Source: Sandaracinus amylolyticus (GTDB lineage: Bacteria; Myxococcota_A; Polyangia; Polyangiales; Sandaracinaceae). From it: 64,000 bases of DNA. Position 1 is the first letter of the stretch, and each line of letters opens with the position of its first letter. Below the pieces are notes generated by a model. The model was not told the DNA's origin, did not search any database, and saw nothing but the letters and a program-made list of their open reading frames with translations. Both the position numbers and the translations under genes were made by a program. Positions 34,454 to 43,373 of this stretch are shown here, piece by piece. The DNA lies in assembly GCF_000737325.1 (NCBI RefSeq), contig NZ_CP011125.1, positions 8,928,001-8,992,000 on the forward strand, written 5' to 3'.

Positions 34454-35293
34454 ATGCCTTCACACCGCATCTCGACATCGCTGGGGACGCTCGTCGCGAT
34501 CGCGCTCTCGATCCTCGCTCCAGCCGCGCTCGCGCACGCGCAGGAGTGCGCCGAAGGACGCGTCAGCACACCGGCGACGCTCGGCCGCTGTTGTTGGCCC
34601 GGCCAGTCGTTCTCCGAATCGCTCGGTCGCTGCTCGGGCGCGCCGGCGTGCCCGCCTCCGTTCGTCGCCGAGGGCGATGCGTGCGTGCCGCCGTACACCG
34701 CGCACTACGGCCTGCCCGAGGAGTGGGCGAACGCGCCACCGCCGGCCGACGATCTCGTGCAGGTCCCGAGCTCGATGCGCGCGCCGGGGACCACGACCTC
34801 GCCCGCGCTCGCCTGGCCCGACGAGCCGCGCTCGCTGGCCGACGCCATCGTCTCGCCGCGGCTCGAGCGCGGCACCGACGACGGCCTGCTGGTCGCCGGG
34901 CTCACCGCGTTGCTCGGCGGGTACGTCGGCGGCTTCGTGCTCGCGCTCGCCGACGAGGCCGCGCGCAACTGTCAGCAGTTCGGCCCGGTGAGCTTCGGCT
35001 CGGTCGGCTGCGAGAGCTGGCCCTACGCGTTCATCCCGGTCGTCGGCGGTGTGCTCGCAGGGACGGTGATCGAGCGCGAGAACGCGTGCTGTCGCAACGT
35101 CGCGCTCGGCATCGGTCTCGGCCTGCCGCTCGCCGCGATCCAAGGGTTCGGCCTCGCGCTGATGACGATCGCGCTCTTCGGCGGCGCCGAGCACCTCGTG
35201 CCCGGCGAGATCGGCGGCGAGCACGCGAGCGTCGCGCTCACGCCCTACTTCACTGGCACGGAGGGCGGCACGTGGCTGCGCGTCGAGCTCTGA
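34454..35293 (+). CDS. secreted Cys-rich protein with membrane segments
   Basis: About 279 residues: signal peptide ending A-L-A-H-A-Q, a Cys-rich N-terminal region (R-C-C-W-P-G, C-S-G-A-P-A-C), then three or four hydrophobic Gly-rich stretches such as L-T-A-L-L-G-G-Y-V-G-G-F-V-L-A-L and a short charged tail. A membrane or pilus-associated location is plausible; the fold is not recognised. Overlaps the start of the next small lipoprotein by 22 bp. Confidence 0.65.
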   Translation: MPSHRISTSLGTLVAIALSILAPAALAHAQECAEGRVSTPATLGRCCWPGQSFSESLGRCSGAPACPPPFVAEGDACVPPYTAHYGLPEEWANAPPPADDLVQVPSSMRAPGTTTSPALAWPDEPRSLADAIVSPRLERGTDDGLLVAGLTALLGGYVGGFVLALADEAARNCQQFGPVSFGSVGCESWPYAFIPVVGGVLAGTVIERENACCRNVALGIGLGLPLAAIQGFGLALMTIALFGGAEHLVPGEIGGEHASVALTPYFTGTEGGTWLRVEL

Positions 35294-35682
35294 TCGCGCT
35301 CGTGCTCGCGGGCGCGTCGTCGCTCGCGTCGCTCGGGTGCCAAGCGTCGCAGCGCGTGCCGCCGGTGCTCGTCGGCCCGATGCGCGTCGCGCCCTCGCGC
35401 GAGGCGTTCGAGCGCCTGCTCGACGGCGCGCGCGCCGCCGGGTTCTCGGTGGAGGACGCCGACGTCGTCGCGGGGCGCTTCCGCGTCGTGTCGCGCTACG
35501 CCGATCGCTCGACGCGCATCGGCGAGCACGCGTTCGTCGTGCAGTGCCACCAGAGCGGGCACGTGCAGATCGTCGCGGTCGGACCGCGCGTCACGCACGA
35601 CGGATCGGAGTACGTGATGCCGCCCGGTCTGCGTCGCGAGCTCGTCGCGCTCTCGCAGGTGCTCACCCGCGCCACGATGTGA
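35272..35682 (+). CDS. small lipoprotein
   Basis: 136 residues from the GTG at 35272, which has GGAGG seven bases before it. The signal peptide ends with lipobox L-G-C, then a roughly 110-residue alpha-beta domain (F-E-R-L-L-D-G-A-R-A-A-G-F-S-V). Starts inside the previous gene, so both come from one message. Its stop abuts the stop of the convergent TerC gene with no gap. Confidence 0.75.
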   Translation: MAARRALIALVLAGASSLASLGCQASQRVPPVLVGPMRVAPSREAFERLLDGARAAGFSVEDADVVAGRFRVVSRYADRSTRIGEHAFVVQCHQSGHVQIVAVGPRVTHDGSEYVMPPGLRRELVALSQVLTRATM

Positions 35683-36723
35683 TCAGACCGGGCTCTCGGT
35701 CCCGCCGCGCTCGTCGCGATCGACGTCGACCGGCGCGGGCGTGTGATCGGGGCGCGGCTTCAGCGGGTCGTGCGCGGCCATCAGCGGATCGTGCTCGTCG
35801 CGCTCCTTCGGCCAGATCATCGACGCGACGATCGACGCGGTGATGATCAGCGCGATCACACCGAGCGAGAGCCCGATCGGGACGTGCACGACGTCGGCGA
35901 TCAGCATCTTCACGCCGACGAGCACGAGCACCGCGCTCAGGCCGAGCTTGAGGAAGTGGAACCGGTGCACGACGCCCGCGAGCAGGAAGTAGAGCGAGCG
36001 CAGGCCGAGGATCGCGAAGATGTTCGACGTGTAGACGAGGAACGGATCGGTGGTGATCGCGAACACCGCCGGGATCGAGTCCACGGCGAACACGAGATCG
36101 GTCGTCTCGATCAGCACGAGCACCACGAAGAGCGGCGTCGCCATGCGCTGCATGCGCCCGGGGCTCGTCTCGCGCTGCACGAAGAAGTGCGAGCCCTCGT
36201 AGGTGCGGCTGATCGGCATGATGCGCTTGAGGAGGCGCAGCACCGGGTTCGACTCGAGCTCGATGTGGTGCTCGCTCTGCGTCGCCATGCGCAGCCCGGT
36301 GATCACCAGGAACGCGCCGAAGATGTAGAGGATCCAGTGGAAGCGGCTGACGAGGAACGCGCCCGCGGCGATCATCGTGCCGCGCATCACCAGCGCGCCG
36401 AGGATGCCCCAGAAGAGCACGCGGTGCTGGAACTGCGGCGGAACGCGGAAGTAGCCGAAGATCAGAACGAAGACGAAGATGTTGTCGACCGAGAGCGCCT
36501 TCTCGAGCAGGTAGCCGGTCAGGAATTGCGTGCCCGCTTCGGGCCCCCGGAACCAATAGATCCCGGCGCAGAACGCGAGCGCGAGCGCGACCCAGACCAC
36601 GCTCCACACCGCGGCCTCGCGGAGCCGAACTCGATGCGCTTCGCGATGGAAGACGAAGAGATCGAGCGCGAGCATCGCGAGCACGAACCCGTTGAAGATC
36701 ACCCAGGGCCAGATCTCCGCCAC
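35683..36723 (-). CDS. TerC-family membrane protein
   Basis: About 346 residues with eight or nine helices and the TerC signatures E-K-A-L-S-V-D-N and, later, E-T-T-D-L-V-F-A-V-D-S-I-P-A. Two conserved Asp/Glu inside helices are the metal-binding positions. TerC proteins are linked to manganese export and tellurite resistance. GTG start chosen because GAGGAGA precedes it. No yybP-ykoY-type riboswitch is visible in the 130-bp leader. Confidence 0.9.
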   Translation of the reverse strand: MAEIWPWVIFNGFVLAMLALDLFVFHREAHRVRLREAAVWSVVWVALALAFCAGIYWFRGPEAGTQFLTGYLLEKALSVDNIFVFVLIFGYFRVPPQFQHRVLFWGILGALVMRGTMIAAGAFLVSRFHWILYIFGAFLVITGLRMATQSEHHIELESNPVLRLLKRIMPISRTYEGSHFFVQRETSPGRMQRMATPLFVVLVLIETTDLVFAVDSIPAVFAITTDPFLVYTSNIFAILGLRSLYFLLAGVVHRFHFLKLGLSAVLVLVGVKMLIADVVHVPIGLSLGVIALIITASIVASMIWPKERDEHDPLMAAHDPLKPRPDHTPAPVDVDRDERGGTESPV

Positions 36724-36805
36724 GCGCTTCTCTCCTCGTGTATCGGCCGAGCGCGTTGCGAGAACGGTGCCGGCTGATCCCGCGTCCCGCGCGCACACGA
36801 AACAC

Positions 36806-36839
36806 GACGAGCCCGCGGCGTGACCGCCACGGGCTCGTC
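36806..36839 (-). terminator. hairpin terminator after the small acidic lipoprotein gene
   Basis: A 15-bp stem (36806-36820 with 36825-36839, loop TGAC) with one mismatch, followed on the minus strand by GTGTTT. It lies between the acidic lipoprotein stop and the TerC gene, so it separates those two minus-strand units. Confidence 0.7.
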
Positions 36840-36861
36840 CTCGATCGAGCCGTGAGCTCGA

Positions 36862-37134
36862 TCAGTCCTGCTCGCCCTCGTCGGGCATCTGGATGTCGAC
36901 GGTCGGCATCTCGACGCGCTCCTCGCGCGTCTGGACGTCGATGTCCGGCACCTCGACGGTGTCGGTGCGCGTGCCGGTCTCGATCTCGGCGGTGTCGACG
37001 TCGTACGCGGGCATGTCGCCCTCGCGGACCTCGACCTCGGGGAGCCGGCCTTCACGCGTCTGGTCGATGTCGCAGCCGATCGCGAAGGCCGCGAGGCCGA
37101 ACGCGACGAGGAGCTTCGTAGCGTGGCGGTACAT
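36862..37134 (-). CDS. small acidic lipoprotein
   Basis: 90 residues: lipoprotein signal (A-I-G-C-D) followed by a strongly acidic tail built of repeated V-D-V/I-x-T/P segments (V-E-V-P-D-I-D-V-Q-T, V-E-M-P-T-V-D-I-Q-M-P). Good AGGAGAAG ribosome-binding site. Short acidic lipoproteins of this sort occur in myxobacteria without known function. Confidence 0.72.
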   Translation of the reverse strand: MYRHATKLLVAFGLAAFAIGCDIDQTREGRLPEVEVREGDMPAYDVDTAEIETGTRTDTVEVPDIDVQTREERVEMPTVDIQMPDEGEQD

Positions 37135-37317
37135 GGGTCTTCTCCTCCCGCGCTCGTGTTCGCGGGCATCGTGTGGAACGCCCTGCGACACAGCACGCGA
37201 CGTGCCGTCAGCGCGCGAGGAGCGCGAGGAATGAGGGCGCACGCCCGTGCGCGCATCGCGCCGCGGGGCAGATCGCCGCACCACGGACGCGCGCGACACG
37301 ACACGCGCGGCGACTCG

Positions 37318-38265
37318 TCAGCCCTGGAGCTCGATCGCGCGGCCCTTCACGCGCGCTGCGCCCGCCGGCCAGATCGCCTCGAGGTGCCGCGTGAACATCG
37401 CGTTCGTCATCCCGAACGTCAGGAACGTGCGCCGGTATCCGGCGTGCTGCGACGCGACGATCGCCGCGCGCTCGGACGCCTCGAACGTGCGCTCGAGCGC
37501 ACGCGCCAGGACGCGCTCGTCCATCTCCGCCTGCTCGGCGAGGAGCGCGTCGATCGCGCTCACGAGCTCGAGGTACTCGGTGAACGCCTGCTCGATCTGC
37601 CCGCGCGTCGCGAGCCGCAGCAGCTTGTCGAGCTCGAGCGCGTCGATGCGCGCGTGCTGCGACTCCTCGAGCCAGTGCATGCGCAGCAGCTTCGAGAAGA
37701 ACGGATCGATCGTGTCGTCGTCGCGCACGCACTCGACGTAGTGCGCCTGCGTCATGATCTCGAGGTGGAGCGTCACCATCATCACGGCGATGGGGCTCTT
37801 GCTGAGCACGACGTTCGCGACGTCCGACGCGCCTCGGAGCACCTCGGTCGCGTAGCCGGAGTCGCGGCGGAACGCGTCGCCGTAGCGCTGGAAGAGCTTC
37901 TGGTGCTTCGCCTCTTCGTCGGCGAAGCGCAGCAGCGCGCGGACGGCGTCGTGGTCTCCGAAGAGCTCGGCGCGCGCGTGCTGCATCATCAGCGCGAGGA
38001 TGTACTCCTCGACCAACGCGAAGAGGTTCAGGTACGCGTTGCCGTTGATCTGGTTCAGCACGCGCTCCGCGCGCGCGTCGAGGAACGCGTGGGTGTCGCG
38101 CCCGGCGAGCGCGCGCGGGAGGAAGGGTCGCGTGAAGTCGAGGCGAGTGCCCCGCGGCATCACGTCGTCGATCGCCCACGAGACCTTCTCGGACGCGCGG
38201 ACGCACGATTCGTAGTCGTACGCGAGATCGAGCATCGTCCCCCACTTCCCGCGCGCCGTGCTCAT
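37318..38265 (-). CDS. ferritin-like diiron protein (AurF-type oxygenase family)
   Basis: About 315 residues, all helical, with metal motifs E-E-Y (first Glu), D-E-E-A-K-H (ExxH), L-H-L-E-x5-H and E-E-S-Q-H (ExxH). This is the four-helix diiron pattern of the AurF-like PF11583 group, which uses O2 to oxidise amines, though many members remain uncharacterised. No secretion signal. The start at 38265 is the first ATG with full N-terminal helix. A 183-bp spacer without recognised features separates it from the lipoprotein before it. Confidence 0.8.
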   Translation of the reverse strand: MSTARGKWGTMLDLAYDYESCVRASEKVSWAIDDVMPRGTRLDFTRPFLPRALAGRDTHAFLDARAERVLNQINGNAYLNLFALVEEYILALMMQHARAELFGDHDAVRALLRFADEEAKHQKLFQRYGDAFRRDSGYATEVLRGASDVANVVLSKSPIAVMMVTLHLEIMTQAHYVECVRDDDTIDPFFSKLLRMHWLEESQHARIDALELDKLLRLATRGQIEQAFTEYLELVSAIDALLAEQAEMDERVLARALERTFEASERAAIVASQHAGYRRTFLTFGMTNAMFTRHLEAIWPAGAARVKGRAIELQG

Positions 38266-38648
38266 GCCGCGCGCCGCGTCGAGCGGCACCGAACGAGACC
38301 ACGCTAACGCGGACGGCAACCCTGGGGGAAGCCCTCGGTGGGTCACCCGCGCGAGGTCTCGCACGCGCTCGGACGAGCGCGCCCGAGGCGCAGCGTCGAC
38401 ACGAAGACGAACGCGGTGGACAGGATCACGAACCCGGCGACGAAGGTCATGCCGGGACGACGTCTCACGCCGCGTGCCGCGACGAAGCACCGAGATCTGC
38501 GCGGATCTCCGCGTCCGCGAGACACGGCGGCGTGTCGCCCCCGACGCGGTTGGAAATCGCACGGCGCGCGGACGAATCCCGGCAACGCCCGCGAGGACGC
38601 TCGCACTGAGGTCCCCGGGGCACGCGCGAGAGCCCCGGGGAGGCTCGA
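38266..38648. other. non-coding stretch, no clear gene
   Basis: About 380 bp between divergent genes. A short minus-strand reading frame for a possible 35-residue membrane microprotein is listed separately. Otherwise only unlikely reading frames; no repeats or clear promoter recognised. Confidence 0.5.
38343..38450 (-). CDS. possible 35-residue single-helix membrane microprotein
   Basis: An ATG at 38450 opens a 35-codon frame with one hydrophobic helix (T-F-V-A-G-F-V-I-L-S-T-A-F-V-F-V) and a basic tail. No ribosome-binding site. Plausible but unproven. Confidence 0.3.
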   Translation of the reverse strand: MTFVAGFVILSTAFVFVSTLRLGRARPSACETSRG

Positions 38649-39185
38649 GTGGAGAACCAGAGAAGGTGCGCGGCGGTGATGGTGTGCGTGGGCCTCGCGA
38701 TCGGGTGCGCGAGCACCGAGCGAGCGGTGGGCAGCGGCCTCGGCGAGGAGCGCTCGCTCTCGGCGCTCTCCGGCGACGAGGTCCGCGTGCTGTGCGAGTG
38801 GCAGCTCGCGCCGATCCACGAGGCGCGCGGGCCGGAAGCGCTGAGCCGCACGTCGTGCCTCTCGGGCGCGCTGCGCACGACCGAGGACGAGGCGGCGTGC
38901 GAGGCGTCGGTCGCGGCGTGCCTCGCGGCGACGCGCGCGCGGTTCGACGAGGCCAACGCGTGCGACGGCGCGCACGCGGTGCCGGCGTGCGACCCGGCCC
39001 ACCGCGTCGGTGACTACGAAGCGTGCGCGCGCGACGCCGTCGAGGCGCTGCTCACGATCGAGCTCGACTGCTCGATGGCCGGCGACACCGCGCGCATCGA
39101 CGCGGAGCTCGCAGCGCTCGATCCGTCGCCCGAGTGCACGTGGATGAACGCGCGCGCGTGCGCGCCGTTCGCGCCGGCGGAGTGA
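38649..39185 (+). CDS. Cys-rich lipoprotein
   Basis: About 178 residues, lipobox G-L-A-I-G-C, then a short linker and a compact helical domain with about ten Cys, several in pairs about 20 apart, suggesting disulphides. The GTG start is used because it gives an N-terminus with two Arg; an ATG 30 bases later is a second choice. It lies just ahead of the sigma/FecR operon genes and may belong to that transcript. Confidence 0.7.
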   Translation: MENQRRCAAVMVCVGLAIGCASTERAVGSGLGEERSLSALSGDEVRVLCEWQLAPIHEARGPEALSRTSCLSGALRTTEDEAACEASVAACLAATRARFDEANACDGAHAVPACDPAHRVGDYEACARDAVEALLTIELDCSMAGDTARIDAELAALDPSPECTWMNARACAPFAPAE

Positions 39186-39192
39186 TGCGGTG

Positions 39193-40173
39193 ATGCGAGC
39201 GCGCGGCGCCGTGATCGTGATCGCGCTCTGCGCCCTCGCCTCGCGCGCGGCGGCGGACGGACGCGTCGTGCTGCGCATCGCGAGCGACGATCCACTGAGG
39301 AGCGCGCTCGCGTTCGAGCTCCGACAGCGCGGCCTCGAGACGATCGACGACGCCCCGCCCGGCGAGGGTGACGCGCAGCGGCGCGCGCACGAGTCGCGCG
39401 TGATGGCGCAGGCGCTCGGCGCCGACGCGGCGCTCTGGGTCGACGCGGGGCCGGACTGGCAGACCGCGGTGGTGCGCGTCGTGCGCGCGGAGGATGGACG
39501 CGAGACGAGCACGCCGCTGCCACGTCGCGCGCTGATCGACGAGCCGCGCGAGGCCGCGCTCGTCGCGTCGGTGCTCGTCGAGGAGCTGCTCGCCATGCCG
39601 ATCACGCCGCCGCCGCCTCCACCACCGACGACGTCGGACGCGGAGCGCGCGCCCGTGATCGCGAGCGCGCCGCGCGACGTCGTGATCGCCGAGGAGCGCG
39701 TGTTCGGGCTGCTCGCGACGGGCTTCTGGATCGAGCCTGCGCGCGCCGCGCGCGGAGGGTTCGCGGTGCGGGGCGCGGTCGGGCTCGAGTGGCGGAGCGG
39801 GCTTCGCGCCGCGGTCTCGCTCGCGGCGATGCCGACCAACGAGAGCGGCGAGTGGAACGACCGTCGGGTGTCGGGCCTCGCGGGCGCGATCGCGATCGGC
39901 GTCGAGGGCGGGCTGCGCGCGGCGGTGCCGGGCCACGCGCTGTCGATCGGCGCGCACGCGGTGATCGGGCAGGCGCGCCACGTCGGGCTCGCGATCGATC
40001 GCGAGCCGATGCCGTGGTCGTTCGTCGCGATCCTCGGCGGGCACGCGGGGATGACGATCCCGATGGGCCGCACCGCGGAGATGGGCGTGCGCATCGACGT
40101 CGACGTGTGGCTCGCGGCGGAGCGCGCGGCGATGCCCGCGGTCGGGCTCTCGACGCAGTGGGGATGGCGATGA
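39193..40173 (+). CDS. secreted protein encoded with a sigma/FecR pair
   Basis: About 326 residues: signal peptide (C-A-L-A-S-R-A-A-A), an N-terminal domain of about 110 residues, a Pro-rich linker, and a C-terminal strand-rich half (G-F-A-V-R-G-A-V-G-L-E-W-R-S-G-L) that looks like a small barrel or porin-like domain. The stop overlaps the sigma factor start (ATGA). It may be the surface signal receiver for the pair that follows, by analogy with other sigma/FecR loci (inference). Confidence 0.72.
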   Translation: MRARGAVIVIALCALASRAAADGRVVLRIASDDPLRSALAFELRQRGLETIDDAPPGEGDAQRRAHESRVMAQALGADAALWVDAGPDWQTAVVRVVRAEDGRETSTPLPRRALIDEPREAALVASVLVEELLAMPITPPPPPPPTTSDAERAPVIASAPRDVVIAEERVFGLLATGFWIEPARAARGGFAVRGAVGLEWRSGLRAAVSLAAMPTNESGEWNDRRVSGLAGAIAIGVEGGLRAAVPGHALSIGAHAVIGQARHVGLAIDREPMPWSFVAILGGHAGMTIPMGRTAEMGVRIDVDVWLAAERAAMPAVGLSTQWGWR

Positions 40174-40787
40174 GCGACGCGCTGCGGCTCGATGCGCTCG
40201 CCGACTGGGTGCACCTGTCACCGGGCACACAGGACGACCGCGTGATGCTCGAGCGCCTCGTCGCGCGGCTGCGAGGAGGCGACGACCGCGTGCTCGAGCG
40301 CGTGGTGCGCGAGCTCGTGCCCTCGGTGCGGCGCTGGGCGTACCGCCTGCTCGGACCGCATCCCGAGCTCGACGACGCGATCCAGGACTCGCTCGCGGAG
40401 ATCGCGTCGGCGCTGCCTCGCTTCGAAGGGCGCTCGAGCGTCGCGACGCTCTCGCATCGCATCGTGGTGCGCACCGTCGCGCGCTACTACGGGCGAAGGC
40501 GCGCGCGCGGCGATCACGACGTCGAGACGCTCCCCGACGAAACGAGCTGTCCCGAGCGCGCGCTCTCGTCGCGACAGCGCGTCGCGCGGCTCTACGCGCA
40601 CCTCGACGCGCTCTCCGAGCCGCGGCGCACGGCCTTCGTGCTCTGCGCGATGGAGGAGATGTCGCCGAGCGAGGCGGCGGCGATCGTCGGGTGCACGCCG
40701 CTCGCGATGCGCAGCCGGTTGTTCGATGCGCGGCGCGAGCTCGAGGCGCGGATCGCGAAGGACGCGGCGCTGAGGAGGGAGCGATGA
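40170..40787 (+). CDS. ECF-like RNA polymerase sigma factor
   Basis: About 205 residues; region 2 (L-D-D-A-I-Q-D-S-L-A-E-I-A) and region 4 (R-R-T-A-F-V-L-C-A-M-E-E-M-S-P-S-E-A-A-A, then a helix-turn-helix with A-M-R-S-R-L). The ATG at 40170 is chosen over 40164 because it follows GGGGA at proper spacing and overlaps the preceding stop. Its own stop overlaps the FecR gene start (ATGA), so the three proteins are stoichiometrically linked. Confidence 0.82.
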   Translation: MSDALRLDALADWVHLSPGTQDDRVMLERLVARLRGGDDRVLERVVRELVPSVRRWAYRLLGPHPELDDAIQDSLAEIASALPRFEGRSSVATLSHRIVVRTVARYYGRRRARGDHDVETLPDETSCPERALSSRQRVARLYAHLDALSEPRRTAFVLCAMEEMSPSEAAAIVGCTPLAMRSRLFDARRELEARIAKDAALRRER

Positions 40788-41980
40788 GCGAGCTCGACGA
40801 GCTGCTCGAGGACGCGCGCGCGCTCGAGCCTCGGCACGGCGAGGCCGACGATGCGTCGCTCGCGAGGCGTGCCGTGCTCGCCGGCCGCGCGCGAGCACGC
40901 GCGAGGGCGTGGCGCGCCCGGATCGCGCTCCTCGGAGCGGGGGTCGCGATCGCCGCGATCGCGCTGCTCGCGTGGACGCCCGAGAAGGCGCGGCGCGAGA
41001 CGGTCGCGCACGAGATCGTCGAGCTCACGCTGCCCACCGGCGATCGGCTCGCGACGACGGGCGATGCGCGCTTCGAGGTCCGCTCCGCCGAGCGCGCGCG
41101 ACGCATCCATCTCGCGCAGGGCGCCGCGATGTTCGACGTCGCGCCGCTCGGGCCGGGATCGTCGTTCGAGGTGTCGACGCCGCACGCGATCGTCGCGGTG
41201 CGCGGCACGGTGTTCGTCGTCGAGGTCGGAGCGCGCGCGACCTCGGTGCGCGTCTACGAGGGACACGTCGAGGTTCGTGCGCGCGGCGAGCGCCTCGCGC
41301 TGCACGCGGGAGACCACGTCCATCGCGACGCTGCGACCCAGCGGAGCGCGCGGCTGGAACGCCGCGCCCGCGAAGCCGCCGATCGACGCGCGCGCGTCGC
41401 GCGCATCGCGGCACCGGAGCCCGACGCGGACCAAGCACACGCGTCGGATCCGCCTGCTGCATCACCGCGCCCTCGCGCCACGCGACGCGCGCATCCGACG
41501 ACGACGCGCGCGGAGCCCGCGATCGACCCCACCGAGCGGCGCGACGCGGCGCGCGCCCACCTGCTGCAAGGCGATCCCGCGGCCGCGCTCGCCGCGCTGC
41601 CGCCGCCGCCCGAGCGCGACGGAGAATGGACGCTGCTCGAAGCCGACGCACTGCGCGCGCTCGGTCGCGATGCCGAGGCCGCGCACACCTACGAGCGCGC
41701 CGCGCGCACGCTGCCTCCCGGCCTCGCGCGGAGCGCGGGGTTCCTCGCGGCCGAGCTCTACCTGCGTCGCTTGCACGATCCCGCGCGCGCGCTCGCCGCG
41801 CTCGACGCGAGCCGCGTCGACGCGGAAGGCACCGCGCTGCGCGAGCGCGCGCTGGTGCTCCGCGCCGAGGCGCAGCTCGCGAGCGATCGTCGCACCGAGC
41901 TCACCGAGACCGCGCGCCGCTACCTCGATGCGTACCCGAACGGCCCGCGCGCCGCGTGGATGCAGCTCCACGCGCAGTGA
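40784..41980 (+). CDS. FecR-domain membrane protein, anti-sigma/regulator
   Basis: About 398 residues: short cytosolic N-terminus, membrane helix at about 47-65, FecR domain (L-T-L-P-T-G-D-R-L-A-T-T-G-D-A-R-F-E-V, I-V-A-V-R-G-T-V-F-V-V-E-V), then a Pro/Ala linker and a TPR-like C-terminal half. The arrangement (sigma factor, FecR membrane regulator, separate secreted protein) parallels the 25-30 kb locus, but without the VIT-vWA fusion. A perfect palindrome just after the stop may end transcription. Confidence 0.83.
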   Translation: MSELDELLEDARALEPRHGEADDASLARRAVLAGRARARARAWRARIALLGAGVAIAAIALLAWTPEKARRETVAHEIVELTLPTGDRLATTGDARFEVRSAERARRIHLAQGAAMFDVAPLGPGSSFEVSTPHAIVAVRGTVFVVEVGARATSVRVYEGHVEVRARGERLALHAGDHVHRDAATQRSARLERRAREAADRRARVARIAAPEPDADQAHASDPPAASPRPRATRRAHPTTTRAEPAIDPTERRDAARAHLLQGDPAAALAALPPPPERDGEWTLLEADALRALGRDAEAAHTYERAARTLPPGLARSAGFLAAELYLRRLHDPARALAALDASRVDAEGTALRERALVLRAEAQLASDRRTELTETARRYLDAYPNGPRAAWMQLHAQ

Positions 41981-41984
41981 GCGT

Positions 41985-42005
41985 CCAGTGCCACCGTGGC
42001 ACTGG
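41985..42005. terminator. palindromic bidirectional terminator
   Basis: A perfect 21-bp palindrome with 10-bp arms (CCAGTGCCAC / GTGGCACTGG around one base) in the 30-bp gap between convergent FecR and DUF1552 genes. No T run, but it is symmetric and could act in both directions. Confidence 0.6.
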
Positions 42006-42010
42006 CGCGA

Positions 42011-43372
42011 TCACGCCATCAGCTCGCTCACCGTCTCGCTCACCTGACCGCCGCGATTGCCGAACTGGGTGAACGGCAGATCGAGCGCCTGCAGGATCGA
42101 GAGCAGGATCTTGCTCGTGTTGTCGCCCAGCCGACGCACGTGCACGCCCGAGCGCAGCCGCCCGCCGGCGCGGCCCGCGACCAGCACCGGGTAGTCGTCG
42201 ATCGAGTGCGCGCGACCGTCCGCCACGTCGCTGCTCGCCAGGATCGCGCAGTGGTCGAGCAGGTTCCCGTCGCCCACCGGGATCGCGCGCAGCGCTTCGA
42301 GCTGGTACGCGAACTCCTCCATGATGTAGCGCGTGATGTTCTGCATCATCGGCTGATCACCGGCCTCGTCGTGGCTGAGGCTGTGGTGGTTCTCGCCGGC
42401 GCCGAGCGCGCGATACACCGCGAGGCTGACGCCGCCGCTGAACATGTTCGAGAAGACGCGCGTCTGGTCGCACGCGAGCGCCATCGCGACGAGGTCGCTC
42501 ATCGTGCGCGAGATCGGGCGGTAGTCGAACGAGTCGAACGTGCCCGGCGCCTCGGGGCGCATGCACGCGTCGATCGGCGGCGGCATCGTCTCGATGAGCT
42601 CGATCTGCCGCTCCAGCGTCCGCACGCTCTCGAGGTGCTGCTGGATCCGCATGCGATCCGTCGAGGACACGCGCGACTCGATCGCGCGCGCGTCGCTCAT
42701 CACCGCGTCGAGGATCGAGCGGCGCAGCGCGAGGCGCGGATCGATCGTCGGCGTCGTCGAGGGATCGGTGAACCCGTCGCCGAAGATCCGATCGAACACC
42801 GCGCGCGGCGAGTAGATCGGCGGGTTCGCGTTGTCCGGGCCGTTGTGCGAGAGGTAGTGGAGCGTCGTGCCCTCGCCGCGCACGACCTGCTGCGTGATGC
42901 CGATCTCCAGCGAGCGGAAGCGCGTGGGCGACGTCTCCGCGAACGCGCGCGCGACGACCTGGTCGATGCTCGGCGCGCTGAACGTCGACGCGTAGGGCGC
43001 GCCCATCGGGTCCTGCGAGATCATCGGCGAGCCCGAGAGGATGCCGACCGCGCCCGCGTGGTGACCGCGCTCGTTGCCGGTCTTGATGTCCATCCCGCTG
43101 ACGACCGAGACGTAGTCCTTCACCGCCGCGAGCGGCTCGAGCGCCGGCGAGAGGGGATAGTCGGCCCCGGTGCCGCTGGGGTTCCAGCGGTCCTTCTTGA
43201 CCCCGTTGCCCCAGAAGAAGACGCCGAACCGCTTCGGGATGGTCTCGCCACCCGCGTACGCGGTGCCGTTCACGTCGAACATCGCCTCGAGCGGCGGAAG
43301 CGCGACGGCGATCGCCGCGCCACCGAGCATCCCGCGGAGGACCGTGCGCCGATTGAGCGTGAAGCGTCCCAT
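42011..43372 (-). CDS. DUF1552 protein, Tat-exported
   Basis: About 453 residues. N-terminal R-R-T-V-L-R-G-M-L-G-G with a short hydrophobic stretch is a Tat signal, so it is exported folded. The body has typical DUF1552 features: F-F-W-G-N-G, R-G-H-H-A-G-A-V-G-I-L-S-G, late S-S-D-V-A-D-G-R-A-H-S-I-D-D-Y-P-V-L-V-A-G. DUF1552 proteins, found with DUF1592 partners, are abundant in myxobacteria and planctomycetes; no function is proven. One base separates it from the DUF1592 gene, so they are co-transcribed. Confidence 0.86.
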   Translation of the reverse strand: MGRFTLNRRTVLRGMLGGAAIAVALPPLEAMFDVNGTAYAGGETIPKRFGVFFWGNGVKKDRWNPSGTGADYPLSPALEPLAAVKDYVSVVSGMDIKTGNERGHHAGAVGILSGSPMISQDPMGAPYASTFSAPSIDQVVARAFAETSPTRFRSLEIGITQQVVRGEGTTLHYLSHNGPDNANPPIYSPRAVFDRIFGDGFTDPSTTPTIDPRLALRRSILDAVMSDARAIESRVSSTDRMRIQQHLESVRTLERQIELIETMPPPIDACMRPEAPGTFDSFDYRPISRTMSDLVAMALACDQTRVFSNMFSGGVSLAVYRALGAGENHHSLSHDEAGDQPMMQNITRYIMEEFAYQLEALRAIPVGDGNLLDHCAILASSDVADGRAHSIDDYPVLVAGRAGGRLRSGVHVRRLGDNTSKILLSILQALDLPFTQFGNRGGQVSETVSELMA

Positions 43373-43373
43373 G

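Noticed and set aside
36724-36861. possible manganese (yybP-ykoY) riboswitch before the TerC gene
   Set aside because: The leader is mostly the terminator hairpin of the preceding gene; I see none of the conserved riboswitch bases.
37135-37317. small gene or RNA in the gap before the diiron protein
   Set aside because: Only GC-rich low-complexity frames and no ribosome-binding site; nothing convincing.
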